A stretch of 9,201 nt of DNA from an uncultured bacterium (GCA_905215815.1 CAJMRN010000075.1:1-9201), one strand, 5' to 3'. Shown: positions 1-6,643, counted from the first letter of the stretch. Notes: generated by a model from the sequence alone, not told the origin. Numbers and translations are program-made.

Positions 1-496
<496 letters not shown>

Positions 497-516
497 GGGT
501 TTATCCTTTCTCTTCC

Positions 517-551
517 GGGCGCGCGGGCCGAGTCGCCGTGCCCGCGCGCCT
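517..551 (-). promoter_or_regulatory. GC-only hairpin in the leader of the ABC ATPase gene
   Basis: GGCGCGCGGGC (518-528) pairs perfectly with GCCCGCGCGCC (540-550), 11 G:C pairs around an 11-base loop, with one further G-T pair outside. It ends about 20 bases upstream of the minus-strand start codon, directly before the Shine-Dalgarno sequence. No T-run follows on either strand, so it does not look like an intrinsic terminator. It could slow ribosome loading or polymerase. The structure is seen directly; the function is inference. Confidence 0.5.
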
Positions 552-564
552 TGCCTTTCGGGTT

Positions 565-611
565 CACCATCCATGGTGGGACGCGTTTCTAACGAAGCCG
601 TAACGGCCGTT
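565..611. promoter_or_regulatory. Cluster of possible operator sites upstream of the ABC ATPase gene
   Basis: Three small symmetric elements lie together. CACCAT-CC-ATGGTG (565-578) is a perfect inverted repeat. TAACG-N6-TAACG (590-594 and 601-605) is a direct repeat with 11-base periodicity, the spacing typical of OmpR/PhoB-family response-regulator sites. AACGGCCGTT (602-611) is a perfect palindrome. Two-component control is common for lantibiotic-immunity transporters, so a regulator site is plausible. No regulator gene is visible and I could not identify a convincing -10 hexamer for the minus-strand gene. Confidence 0.3.
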
Positions 612-699
612 GGGCTCTTTTGGCGCCAGCCCTTCTCGACCCGCACGCATTTGCTTAAAGCAACAACTTTCCCGATCGATGTAATCACCAAATCAAAAC

Positions 700-756
700 G
701 TGTACATCAGCCACCAAAGATGCCGAAAAATGTCGTTTTTGGTGCCTGATGTACAC
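700..756. repeat. 57-base near-perfect palindrome (long hairpin)
   Basis: Bases 700-722 pair with 734-756: 23 positions with one mismatch (711/745) and two G-T pairs, leaving an 11-base loop. The outer arm is GTGTACATCAG/CTGATGTACAC. It lies between two divergent genes, so no gene needs a terminator here, and no T-run follows. It could be a dispersed palindromic repeat, a large operator or a small-RNA structure. The rest of 497-819 shows only smaller palindromes, for example TTGCTTAAAGCAA at 651-663. Confidence 0.75.
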
Positions 757-819
757 AATTGCAGAATACAGCGCAGCTCAGAACCACCCTCCACATGTCT
801 GGACTCTCTATGCTTACGC

Positions 820-848
820 TGGATAGACATCGCCAGAACGGGTATAGT
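820..848 (+). promoter_or_regulatory. Promoter of the pgsA-garA-ftsR-apt-nlpC unit
   Basis: A -10 hexamer TATAGT (843-848, 5/6 consensus) stands 17 bases after a -35-like TGGATA (820-825, 4/6). Transcription would begin near 855, about 30 bases before the GTG start at 885. The promoter lies inside the longer reading frame that opens at 759, which argues against that upstream start. Confidence 0.6.
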
Positions 849-884
849 ATCGAAAGTTTTGTCGTTTACCAGCGGGGGAGTCCT

Positions 885-1589
885 GTGGGCATCAAAAAGA
901 AGATCAAAAAGGAGCTTATCGGCACCTCCGATTACCCGTCGAATAAGATCTTTACGATCTCCAATTTCATTACCTTCACGCGCCTGATCCTCACGCTGGT
1001 CTTTCTGTACCTGTTTGTGACGGATAACAACCGCGTTGTCGCCATCGTCATCTATGCCATCGCGGCCTCCACCGACTGGATGGACGGTCAGATTGCCCGC
1101 ATGACCAAAACGGTCTCGTGGCTCGGCAAGGTTATGGATCCCATCTGCGACCGTGCGCTGCTATTTACCGGCGTTTTAGGTCTCGTGGTTCGCGGCGAGC
1201 TTCCCATCTGGGTCTGTGTGCTCATCATTGGTCGCGATATCTACCTTGGCATCGGCACGCTCATCGTGCGCCATTATCACCGCCGCCCCATCGACGTAGT
1301 ATTTCCCGGCAAGATTGCGACGGCGCTGCTCATGACCGGCTTCTCGCTCATGCTGCTGGGCTTTCCCACTGTGGACGGCTGGCATCTGCTGCCCGCTACG
1401 TTCACGGCCTTCCCGGGCCTCAACGGCAGCCCGGTACCGCTTGGCATCTTCTTTGTGTACGGCGGCGTCATCTTCTCCATGCTCACCGCCGTCATCTATT
1501 CCATTAAGGGTGGAGCGGCCATTAAACAGGCTATCGCACATCCCGAGGACGAAGACATCGACTTTCTTAACCCCGAAATCGAAGATTAA
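885..1589 (+). CDS. pgsA: CDP-alcohol phosphatidyltransferase, PgsA-like (phosphatidylglycerophosphate synthase)
   Basis: Integral membrane enzyme expected to transfer a phosphatidyl group from CDP-diacylglycerol to an alcohol, probably glycerol-3-phosphate, giving phosphatidylglycerophosphate. From the GTG at 885 it is 234 residues. The family signature DG-x2-AR-x8-G-x3-D-x3-D is complete: D64, D67-G68, A71-R72, G81, D85 and D89. Hydrophobic segments surround it (about 30-45, 50-62, 90-110 and further ones to residue ~215), after a lysine-rich amphipathic N terminus. GTG 885 is chosen because GGGGGAG stands four bases upstream and a promoter ends just before it; an in-frame ATG at 759 has no ribosome site. 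The family is near certain. The acceptor alcohol is not: cardiolipin synthase or phosphatidylinositol-phosphate synthase types share the motif. First gene of a probable five-gene unit. Confidence 0.88.
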   Translation: MGIKKKIKKELIGTSDYPSNKIFTISNFITFTRLILTLVFLYLFVTDNNRVVAIVIYAIAASTDWMDGQIARMTKTVSWLGKVMDPICDRALLFTGVLGLVVRGELPIWVCVLIIGRDIYLGIGTLIVRHYHRRPIDVVFPGKIATALLMTGFSLMLLGFPTVDGWHLLPATFTAFPGLNGSPVPLGIFFVYGGVIFSMLTAVIYSIKGGAAIKQAIAHPEDEDIDFLNPEIED

Positions 1590-1655
1590 GTCATTGGGGT
1601 ATGATTATGTACAGTTCATTCTTTGCGGCATGTCCGCGTTAAGTTAGGGGTTGTC

Positions 1656-2090
1656 ATGGACAACATGGTTAACAATATGCCTCAGAACGATAAGGCCTCA
1701 GACGCCACCTGTGTTTTCCGCGTTCCTTCGAGCGATGTCACCGTTCCCGACCTCATGGCCAACGTGCACATCACCGCGCCCGTGTTGTCTATCGTCAAGG
1801 GCCCGCAGACCGGCGCCGCCTTTGAGCTCGAGGACAATGTGACCACCATCGGCCGCGATCCCGCCAACGGCATCTTCCTCAACGACATGACCGTGTCGCG
1901 TAGCCACGCGCGCATTATTCGCGAGGGTCTGGGGGCCCGTATTGAGGACCTGGGCTCGCTCAACGGTACGTGGGTTGACGGCGCTATCGTCAACGGCGCC
2001 CCGCTGCACGATGGCTCTTCTGTACAGATCGGTACATTTACGCTCATCTATCACGAGAGCACGCCGGAGCGCATCGAAACCGGTGAGTAG
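1656..2090 (+). CDS. garA: FHA-domain protein, GarA/OdhI-like
   Basis: A 144-residue cytoplasmic protein with a flexible N terminus and one forkhead-associated (phosphothreonine-binding) domain at about residues 43-135. The FHA core residues are present: G66-R67, S81-R82-S83-H84 and N103-G104 in GSLNGT. The tail holds DATCVFR at 16-22, aligning from memory with ETTSVFR of mycobacterial GarA, where the two threonines are phosphorylated by PknG and PknB and the protein then folds on itself. Only the second threonine (T18 here) remains. GarA/OdhI control 2-oxoglutarate dehydrogenase and glutamate metabolism in mycobacteria and corynebacteria; whether that target exists here is unknown. Start 1656 follows AGGGG by five bases; the in-frame ATG at 1623 has no ribosome site. 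It follows pgsA by 66 bases and precedes the MerR gene by three. A weak TATGAT at 1600-1605 could be an internal promoter. Confidence 0.85.
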   Translation: MDNMVNNMPQNDKASDATCVFRVPSSDVTVPDLMANVHITAPVLSIVKGPQTGAAFELEDNVTTIGRDPANGIFLNDMTVSRSHARIIREGLGARIEDLGSLNGTWVDGAIVNGAPLHDGSSVQIGTFTLIYHESTPERIETGE

Positions 2091-2093
2091 GGC

Positions 2094-2978
2094 ATGGCCG
2101 AACGCAACTATCTGAGTATCGGCCAGGTCGTCAATCTACTTCGAGGCGCATACCCCGATCTTTCGAACTCAAAAATTAGATTTCTCGAAGATGAGGGGCT
2201 CATCACCCCTCATCGCACGCCTAAGGGCTATCGTCAGTACTCCAAGGAGGACGTTGACCGCCTGGAGGTCATTCTGCACCTGCAAAAGACTCGCTACATG
2301 CCGCTCAACGTGATCAAGCAGCGCCTGGAAAACGCCACGGACCTGTCTACGCTCGCCTACGAGGTGGGCCTGCTGTCCGACGTTCCGCTCAAGACGGAGC
2401 CCAAGGAGACCAAGCAAAAGCTGCATCCCATCGAGACCATCCCCGATATGCTCGGCGTCGAGATCTCGTTTATACGCTCCCTGGCCGAAAACGACCTCAT
2501 TCGCATCATCAAGAGCCCGCAGAATCGCGAGCTTGTCGATGGCCGCGATTTCCCGATCATCCGTTACTGCTCCGAGCTTTCGCGCTTTCATATCGAGCCG
2601 CGCAACCTGCGCCAATACGTATCGTCGGCAAACCGCGAGTCCTCGATGTTTGAGCAGGTGCTCGTGAGCATGCTCGGCATGGACACTTCCGATGACGAAC
2701 GCGACGCCAAGCTCGAGCGTGCGTTTAAGAAGCTGCATGACCTCACCGAGGGCGTGCATACCGCACTGCTCAAGAACCGTGTATTTGAGTCACTCAACGC
2801 CGTGGTCGAGGACGCCGATATCGATGCCCTCGACGAGGAGATCGCACGCTCTGAATCCACCAAGGCCAAAAGCGAAGAGGCAAGCGTTCCCGCGGTTGCA
2901 GCGAAGGACGAGTCGCTCGTGCATCCGTCCAAGGTCGTCGTCCCCTCGCATAGCCTGTCTGCTAACACGGGTAAATAA
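2094..2978 (+). CDS. ftsR: MerR-family transcriptional regulator, FtsR-like
   Basis: A 294-residue DNA-binding protein. Residues ~6-80 are a MerR winged helix (LSIGQVVNLL, then SKIRFLEDEGLI, then GYRQY, then a helix ending VIKQRLE). KIRFLE replaces the RYYE of classical MerR proteins, as in Rv1828/FtsR of actinobacteria. A second domain (~115-235) contains FHIEPRNLRQYVSSANRES and a helix with HTALLKN, again matching the Rv1828 pattern as I remember it. No metal-binding cysteine cluster is seen. The last ~50 residues are acidic, then Ala/Ser-rich and probably disordered. FtsR activates ftsZ in Corynebacterium; the same role here is inference. It starts three bases after the FHA stop (GGTGAG in the overlap as ribosome site), so the two are probably translationally coupled. 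The garA-MerR order is the same as Rv1827-Rv1828. Confidence 0.85.
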   Translation: MAERNYLSIGQVVNLLRGAYPDLSNSKIRFLEDEGLITPHRTPKGYRQYSKEDVDRLEVILHLQKTRYMPLNVIKQRLENATDLSTLAYEVGLLSDVPLKTEPKETKQKLHPIETIPDMLGVEISFIRSLAENDLIRIIKSPQNRELVDGRDFPIIRYCSELSRFHIEPRNLRQYVSSANRESSMFEQVLVSMLGMDTSDDERDAKLERAFKKLHDLTEGVHTALLKNRVFESLNAVVEDADIDALDEEIARSESTKAKSEEASVPAVAAKDESLVHPSKVVVPSHSLSANTGK

Positions 2979-3014
2979 CCGCCGTCCACCCGGCAATCCA
3001 TGAAAGGTCACGCC

Positions 3015-3545
3015 ATGTACGACTTCGAATCTCACATCGTCGACATCCCCGACTATCCCGAGCCCGGAGTCATCTTTAAGGACATCACGCCGCTCTTTGG
3101 TAATCCCGAGGCACTAAAGGCCATGGTAGATGCCCTGGCTGAGCATTTTGCCGGCATGGGTATCACCAAGGTCGTGGGTCCCGAGGCTCGCGGCTTTATG
3201 GTCGACGTGCCCGTGGCTGTCGCCCTGGGTGCTGGCTTTGTACCCGCTCGTAAGCCGGGCAAGCTGCCGCGCAAGACGGTGAGCCAGAGCTACGAGCTCG
3301 AATATGGCACCGACTCTATCGAGATTCACGCCGATGCCATTACCTCTAAAGATACCGTGTTGATTCTGGATGACTTGGTCGCGACGGGCGGAACCGTCGA
3401 GGCAACAGGTAAACTGGTGCGAGATATGGGCGCAAAGCTTGTGGGTTACGGTTGTATCCTCGAGCTTGCGTTTCTCAACCCGCGCGAGAAGCTCACGCCT
3501 TTCAACGAGGACGTTGAGCTCTTTAGCTTGGTAACGGTGGACTAG
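3015..3545 (+). CDS. apt: Adenine phosphoribosyltransferase
   Basis: Purine-salvage enzyme converting adenine and PRPP to AMP and pyrophosphate in the cytoplasm. The 176-residue length is normal for the family. The N terminus has IPDYPEPGVIFKDITPL (11-27), GPEARGF (55-61) matches the usual G-ESRGF/G-EARGF adenine site, ARKPGKLP (78-85) begins the flexible catalytic loop, and VLILDDLVATGGT (115-127) is the PRPP-binding motif with its acidic pair D119-D120. ATG 3015 is preferred over the in-frame ATG at 3000 because AAAGG stands seven bases before it and the N terminus then matches family length. It lies 36 bases after ftsR and 32 before the NlpC gene. The secDF-apt-relA arrangement known from many bacteria is not seen here. 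Confidence 0.95.
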   Translation: MYDFESHIVDIPDYPEPGVIFKDITPLFGNPEALKAMVDALAEHFAGMGITKVVGPEARGFMVDVPVAVALGAGFVPARKPGKLPRKTVSQSYELEYGTDSIEIHADAITSKDTVLILDDLVATGGTVEATGKLVRDMGAKLVGYGCILELAFLNPREKLTPFNEDVELFSLVTVD

Positions 3546-3577
3546 CCGCTACCCTTAGATACCGGAAAGGAAGCTCC

Positions 3578-4699
3578 ATGCGCACAGCAAACACGCACAA
3601 AAACATGGCACGCTGCGCTGCTACGGCAACCCTCGCTTGTGTTTTGGGCCTTGGCCTCGCGGCTCCGGCCTATGCCGATACCGCATCCGACCTTGCCGCT
3701 GCTCGTACAAAACTCGAGCAGATCGGCACGCAAACCCAGCAGATCTACGACGAGCTCGCCACTCAAACGCAGGCACTCGACCAGACCGCTGGCGAGATCA
3801 CGCAAAAGCAGCAGGAGATCGCCGATGGCCAGGCCAAGCTTTCTAACTACGTTACCGGCGAGTACAAGACCGGCGGCCTGAGCCTGCTCCAGGTTCTGAC
3901 GGGTGTCGATGACCTGGGCGATATGCTCAACCGCCTGTTCTACTACGGCAAGGTTTCCGACAAACAGGCCCAGACCATCCAAGAGGTCAAGGAGCTAAAG
4001 CAGGAGCTTACCGACAAGCAGGCCGAGCAGGAGAAGAACGTCACCGCCACGCAAAAGAAGGTCGACGAGCTCAACGCTCAGCAGGCCGAGGCTCAAAACG
4101 TTGTGAACTCCCTGGACTCGCAACTGCAGGCCGAGCTTGCCGCCGAGGCAGAGGCCAATGCCGCACTGCAGGCCGGCATTAACGCCAGCACCGCCGAGAA
4201 GGCCACGGTGAACACCGAGACCGCCGGCACGACTGAGAACACCAACAACGGTGGCGGTACGACCAACAACGGCGGCAACACGCCTGCGCCCGCTCCCACG
4301 CCCGCTCCGTCCCCCACGCCGCAGCCCTCGACACCCGCTCCGGCTCCAACCCCTTCTGCGCCGAGCCAGTCCGTTGACGGCGGCACCGTTGTTTCGCGTG
4401 CCTACAGCAAGCTTGGTTGCGCTTATTCCTGGGGCGGCATTGGTCCGAACAGCTTTGACTGCTCGGGATTCGTTAGCTACTGCCTCACCGGTCGTTATTG
4501 CCGTTTGGGCACCACCGTTACGTTTATGGGCTGGACTCGTGTGACCGATCCGCAGCCGGGAGACGTCGTTGTAAATTCGCGTCATACCGGCATTTACGTT
4601 GGAAACGGCCAGATGATTCATGCTTCTAACTACAACACTGGTGTTATCCTTACCCCCATTAGTTATAGTATGACTGACTATATTTTTGTGCGCTATTAA
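3578..4699 (+). CDS. Secreted coiled-coil NlpC/P60 peptidoglycan hydrolase
   Basis: Exported wall hydrolase of 373 residues. A signal peptide (1-33) ends AYA before Asp34. Residues ~34-205 are heptad-rich, Gln/Glu/Ala coiled coil like the N-terminal domain of PcsB, CwlO and RipC-type hydrolases. Residues ~215-266 form an Asn/Gly then Pro/Thr/Ala/Ser linker with PAPAPTPAPSPTP-type repeats. The C-terminal NlpC/P60 domain (~267-373) has catalytic Cys295 in DCSGFVSYC, His336 in SRHTGIYVG and a third polar residue His348 in MIHAS. The domain cleaves D-Glu to diamino-acid bonds in peptide stems. In PcsB/RipC the coiled coil is gated by FtsEX; that partner is not visible here, so its control is inference. 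GGAAAGGAAG is the ribosome site. Last gene of the unit: a terminator follows. Sorting between division and growth roles is open. Confidence 0.9.
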   Translation: MRTANTHKNMARCAATATLACVLGLGLAAPAYADTASDLAAARTKLEQIGTQTQQIYDELATQTQALDQTAGEITQKQQEIADGQAKLSNYVTGEYKTGGLSLLQVLTGVDDLGDMLNRLFYYGKVSDKQAQTIQEVKELKQELTDKQAEQEKNVTATQKKVDELNAQQAEAQNVVNSLDSQLQAELAAEAEANAALQAGINASTAEKATVNTETAGTTENTNNGGGTTNNGGNTPAPAPTPAPSPTPQPSTPAPAPTPSAPSQSVDGGTVVSRAYSKLGCAYSWGGIGPNSFDCSGFVSYCLTGRYCRLGTTVTFMGWTRVTDPQPGDVVVNSRHTGIYVGNGQMIHASNYNTGVILTPISYSMTDYIFVRY

Positions 4700-4721
4700 G
4701 TAACACTTCACAGCATCCGAC

Positions 4722-4762
4722 ATGGGTCTCGTGGCTTTTCCGCTGCGGGGCCCATTCTTTAT
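4722..4762 (+). terminator. Hairpin terminator after the NlpC/P60 gene
   Basis: ATGGGTCTCGT (4722-4732) pairs with GCGGGGCCCAT (4745-4755) over 11 positions with three G-U pairs and a 12-base loop, followed by TCTTTAT. The short, interrupted T-run makes it a moderate terminator. Its position 22 bases after the stop codon fits the end of the five-gene unit. Confidence 0.6.
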
Positions 4763-4793
4763 CTCCGCCAATCAACTCATCTTCAATGAGCTT

Positions 4794-4830
4794 TTATCTA
4801 GTTCTGAATACTAGATATAGAACAGAGTTC
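4794..4830 (+). promoter_or_regulatory. Operator region of the degV gene, with motif shared with the DUF1836 promoter
   Basis: TATCTAGT (4795-4802) and ACTAGATA (4810-4817) are a perfect 8-base inverted repeat with a 7-base spacer. A second one, GTTCT (4801-4805)/AGAAC (4819-4823), overlaps it, and GAAC-aga-GTTC follows at 4820-4830. The stretch 4794-4811 matches 6466-6483, in the DUF1836 gene promoter, at 16 of 18 bases. It ends 30 bases upstream of the -10 hexamer, a position suited to an activator or an upstream repressor site. Confidence 0.6.
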
Positions 4831-4847
4831 AGCAAGATGGTTATAAT
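4819..4847 (+). promoter_or_regulatory. degV promoter with consensus -10 and weak -35
   Basis: TATAAT at 4842-4847 is a perfect -10, 29 bases before the start codon. The hexamer 17 bases upstream is AGAACA, only 3/6 to consensus and partly inside the inverted repeats. A strong -10 with a poor -35 next to an operator is typical of a promoter that depends on an activator. Confidence 0.6.
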
Positions 4848-4876
4848 TAGGCTTGAGTAAATAGAAAGGACCCCAT

Positions 4877-5743
4877 ATGAGCTGGGCACTTATCTCCGAT
4901 TCGAGCTGCAACCTCCGCGATTGGCAACCGACCGCACCCCATACCATCTTTGCATTTGCACCCCTCAAAATTCGAGTGGGGGAGCGCGAGTTTGTCGATG
5001 ACCTCACGCTCGACGTCAACGAACTCAATTGCACCGTGCAGGCGGAGTCGAGCGCTTCTTCGAGCGCCTGTCCGAGCGTAGGCGAGTGGACCGAACTCTT
5101 TAGGCTTGCCGACAAAACGATTTGCATGCCCATCTCCGAGGGCGTATCGGGGAGCTACAACGCCGCCGCCACGGCACGCGATTTGGTTCTTGCCGAGGAT
5201 CCGGACCGACAGATTCATCTAGTCAATTCGCGCGGAGCCGGCGGCAAAATGGACCTGATCTTTTTGCTGTTCGACCGCTATCTCGCAAGCAATCCAGACG
5301 TTCCATTTGATGAAGCCTGCAGCTATTTTGATGAGCTGGAACAGAACAGCAAGATCCTATTTAGCCTGTGCAATTACGAAAATCTCGCCAAGGCCGGACG
5401 TATTCCCAAGGCAGCCGGGGTTATCGCCAATAAACTTAACATTCGAGTTTTAGGTACAGCAAGCGAGGCGGGGGAGATTAAGCTCGTTGGTCACACCCGT
5501 GGCGAAAAGAAGATGCTTGGAAAGATCGTCGACACCATGGAAGCCGAAGGCTTTACCGGTGGAGAAGTCGTCATCGACCATGTCGAGAATGAGGCGGGCG
5601 CCCAGGCACTTGCCAGCCGCATTGTGGAGCATTGGCCCGGCTCCAAGACCATCATCATGCCCTGCAACGGACTTGATTCATACTATGCCGAGATGCACGG
5701 GCTCATTATCGGCTACGGCATGGGCGTGGCTTCGGGCCGATAA
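4877..5743 (+). CDS. DegV-family (EDD-fold, fatty-acid-binding) protein
   Basis: A 288-residue cytoplasmic protein of the DegV/FakB fold. FakB members bind a fatty acid and present it to kinase FakA for phosphorylation and entry into phospholipid synthesis. Family landmarks are present: ISDSSCNL near the N terminus (6-13), SACPSVGEW (63-71) in place of the usual TSQPS-like lipid-head-group loop, PISEGVSGSYNAA (85-97), VNSRGAGG (116-123) and NLAKAGRIP later. The C-terminal motif, often HTGPG, is here HGLIIGYGMG, so lipid binding cannot be assumed. No FakA is in the window. AAAGGACCCC precedes the ATG. It converges on the DUF1836 gene, with one shared terminator between them. Fatty-acid binding is a family-level inference; the family call is firm. 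Confidence 0.87.
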   Translation: MSWALISDSSCNLRDWQPTAPHTIFAFAPLKIRVGEREFVDDLTLDVNELNCTVQAESSASSSACPSVGEWTELFRLADKTICMPISEGVSGSYNAAATARDLVLAEDPDRQIHLVNSRGAGGKMDLIFLLFDRYLASNPDVPFDEACSYFDELEQNSKILFSLCNYENLAKAGRIPKAAGVIANKLNIRVLGTASEAGEIKLVGHTRGEKKMLGKIVDTMEAEGFTGGEVVIDHVENEAGAQALASRIVEHWPGSKTIIMPCNGLDSYYAEMHGLIIGYGMGVASGR

Positions 5744-5762
5744 CGTCCAACTAAACAAAAAC

Positions 5763-5810
5763 ACGGGCGGGACAAAGTGACTGGTGGCTCTTTGTCCCGC
5801 CCGTCTTGTA
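5763..5810. terminator. Bidirectional terminator between degV and the DUF1836 gene
   Basis: ACGGGCGGGACAAAG (5763-5777) and CTTTGTCCCGCCCGT (5790-5804) form a perfect 15-base stem with a 12-base loop. On the minus strand the stem is followed by GTTTTTGTTT, a good U-tract for the DUF1836 transcript. On the plus strand CTTGTA follows, a weaker tail for degV. It fills most of the 73-base gap between the convergent stops. Confidence 0.88.
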
Positions 5811-5816
5811 CGTCGG

Positions 5817-6428
5817 CTAACTATTAAACCCATTGAACTTTAGATAGCTCATCAGATACGCCTTCGATACAAAAGACGAAACCGCGCTGCGCACGAGCAG
5901 CGACTCGCGCGTGACCTGATGAGCCGTATCGGCTACGGGAACCTGCTCAATGGAGAACGCTGCGCGAATCGATGCCTCGAGCTGGTCGACCACATAGTCA
6001 AAGGCGGTCGGCGCATCATAGCTCAGGCGTTGAATGTTAAAGAGCGCCTGTACCGCAGCGATGGGCAGCACCTGCTTAAAAATACAGATGGCGATAAGGC
6101 GAGCAATCTGCTCGCGGCCATATTGCTTTTTTACCGGAGCAGGTACCAGACCGATCTTCACGTAGTTGTTGATCATGGAGGGCGTAATAACAGGCTGCTC
6201 CAAACAAATCGAAAGCGGTTCCATCCACAGTTCGATGTACTCAATGACCTGATCACGGTAGAGCGTCACATTCGGCAACTGGTTATAGCGCGGCAAGCTG
6301 AGCGTATTGAGTTTGCGAACTATATCAGACTGGATAAATGCATCAGGTAGCACCGTTGGCTGAATATCCTCTGGGCTAATGCTAGCCGACGTATCGGACA
6401 TAGGAATAACGTGTTTAGCATGGTTCAT
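5817..6428 (-). CDS. DUF1836-domain protein, MerR-like helix-turn-helix
   Basis: A 203-residue protein of unknown function. The DUF1836 pattern spans about residues 45-150: LPRYNQLPNVTLYRDQVIEYI (45-65), then ITPSMINNYVKIGLVPAPVKKQYGREQIARLI (81-112), then KQVLPI. The middle part reads as a MerR-like winged helix (N-N-Y-V-K-x-G-L-V-P with a K-Y-x-R-E recognition-wing pattern), so DNA binding is likely. About 40 N-terminal residues are polar and probably flexible; the C terminus (150-203) is helical with no recognised domain. Start 6428 is chosen because GGAGG stands six bases upstream; an in-frame ATG at 6563 would place the promoter inside the gene. Its promoter holds a motif also found at degV, so self-regulation and control of degV are plausible. 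No membrane segments. Confidence 0.85.
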   Translation of the reverse strand: MNHAKHVIPMSDTSASISPEDIQPTVLPDAFIQSDIVRKLNTLSLPRYNQLPNVTLYRDQVIEYIELWMEPLSICLEQPVITPSMINNYVKIGLVPAPVKKQYGREQIARLIAICIFKQVLPIAAVQALFNIQRLSYDAPTAFDYVVDQLEASIRAAFSIEQVPVADTAHQVTRESLLVRSAVSSFVSKAYLMSYLKFNGFNS

Positions 6429-6452
6429 GTGGTGCCTCCGTTCGTTTTCAAT

Positions 6453-6483
6453 ATTGTATTCTAGATTATCTAGTTTTGCATAC
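6453..6483 (-). promoter_or_regulatory. Promoter and candidate operator of the DUF1836 gene
   Basis: On the minus strand TACAAT (bases 6458-6453) is a good -10, 24 bases from the start codon. The expected -35 (6481-6476) reads ATGCAA, 3/6 to consensus. The palindrome CTAGATTATCTAG (6461-6473) fills the spacer, and the 18-base motif TTATCTAGTTTTGCATAC (6466-6483, plus strand) overlaps the -35. A protein bound here would block polymerase, so repression, perhaps by the gene's own product, is the simplest reading. The remaining bases up to 6550 show nothing else I can name. Confidence 0.6.
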
Positions 6484-6548
6484 CACAATGAACGGTATGA
6501 TCGTCGGCTTTGACTCGGGTACGACCGCAGAATAACTGGCTCGTGTTT

Positions 6549-6605
6549 TGCACAACAAAACATCCCGTGACAACATTGCCTTAAGCTCGTTGTGCGGGAT
6601 GTTTT
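6549..6605 (-). terminator. Terminator of trxB
   Basis: AAAACATCCCG (6557-6567) and CGGGATGTTTT (6595-6605) form a perfect 11-base stem, with a second inner helix ACAAC/GTTGT closing part of the 27-base loop. Read on the minus strand the stem ends in TTTTGTTGTG. It starts 39 bases after the trxB stop codon and lies before the DUF1836 promoter, insulating the two genes. Confidence 0.75.
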
Positions 6606-6643
6606 AGTGAAAGAACAACCTTACATAAGATATATTATCGTAC

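Noticed and set aside
700..756. The long palindrome read as an intrinsic terminator
   Set aside because: No T-run on either side and no gene ends nearby; both flanking genes point away from it.
759..884. 42-codon N-terminal extension of the pgsA reading frame
   Set aside because: It contains the likely promoter (820-848), has no ribosome site at 759, and its residues do not resemble the family; GTG 885 has a strong GGGGGAG site.
3995..4771. 258-codon open frame antisense to the NlpC/P60 gene
   Set aside because: A by-product of biased codon use and the repetitive linker; it is low in complexity, has no recognisable domain, and crosses the terminator.
5919..6350. 143-codon open frame antisense to the DUF1836 gene
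   Set aside because: It is fully within the DUF1836 coding region and shows no family pattern.
6429..6563. 45-codon upstream extension of the DUF1836 gene
   Set aside because: It would cover the -10 hexamer and operator; GGAGG lies six bases before the ATG at 6428.
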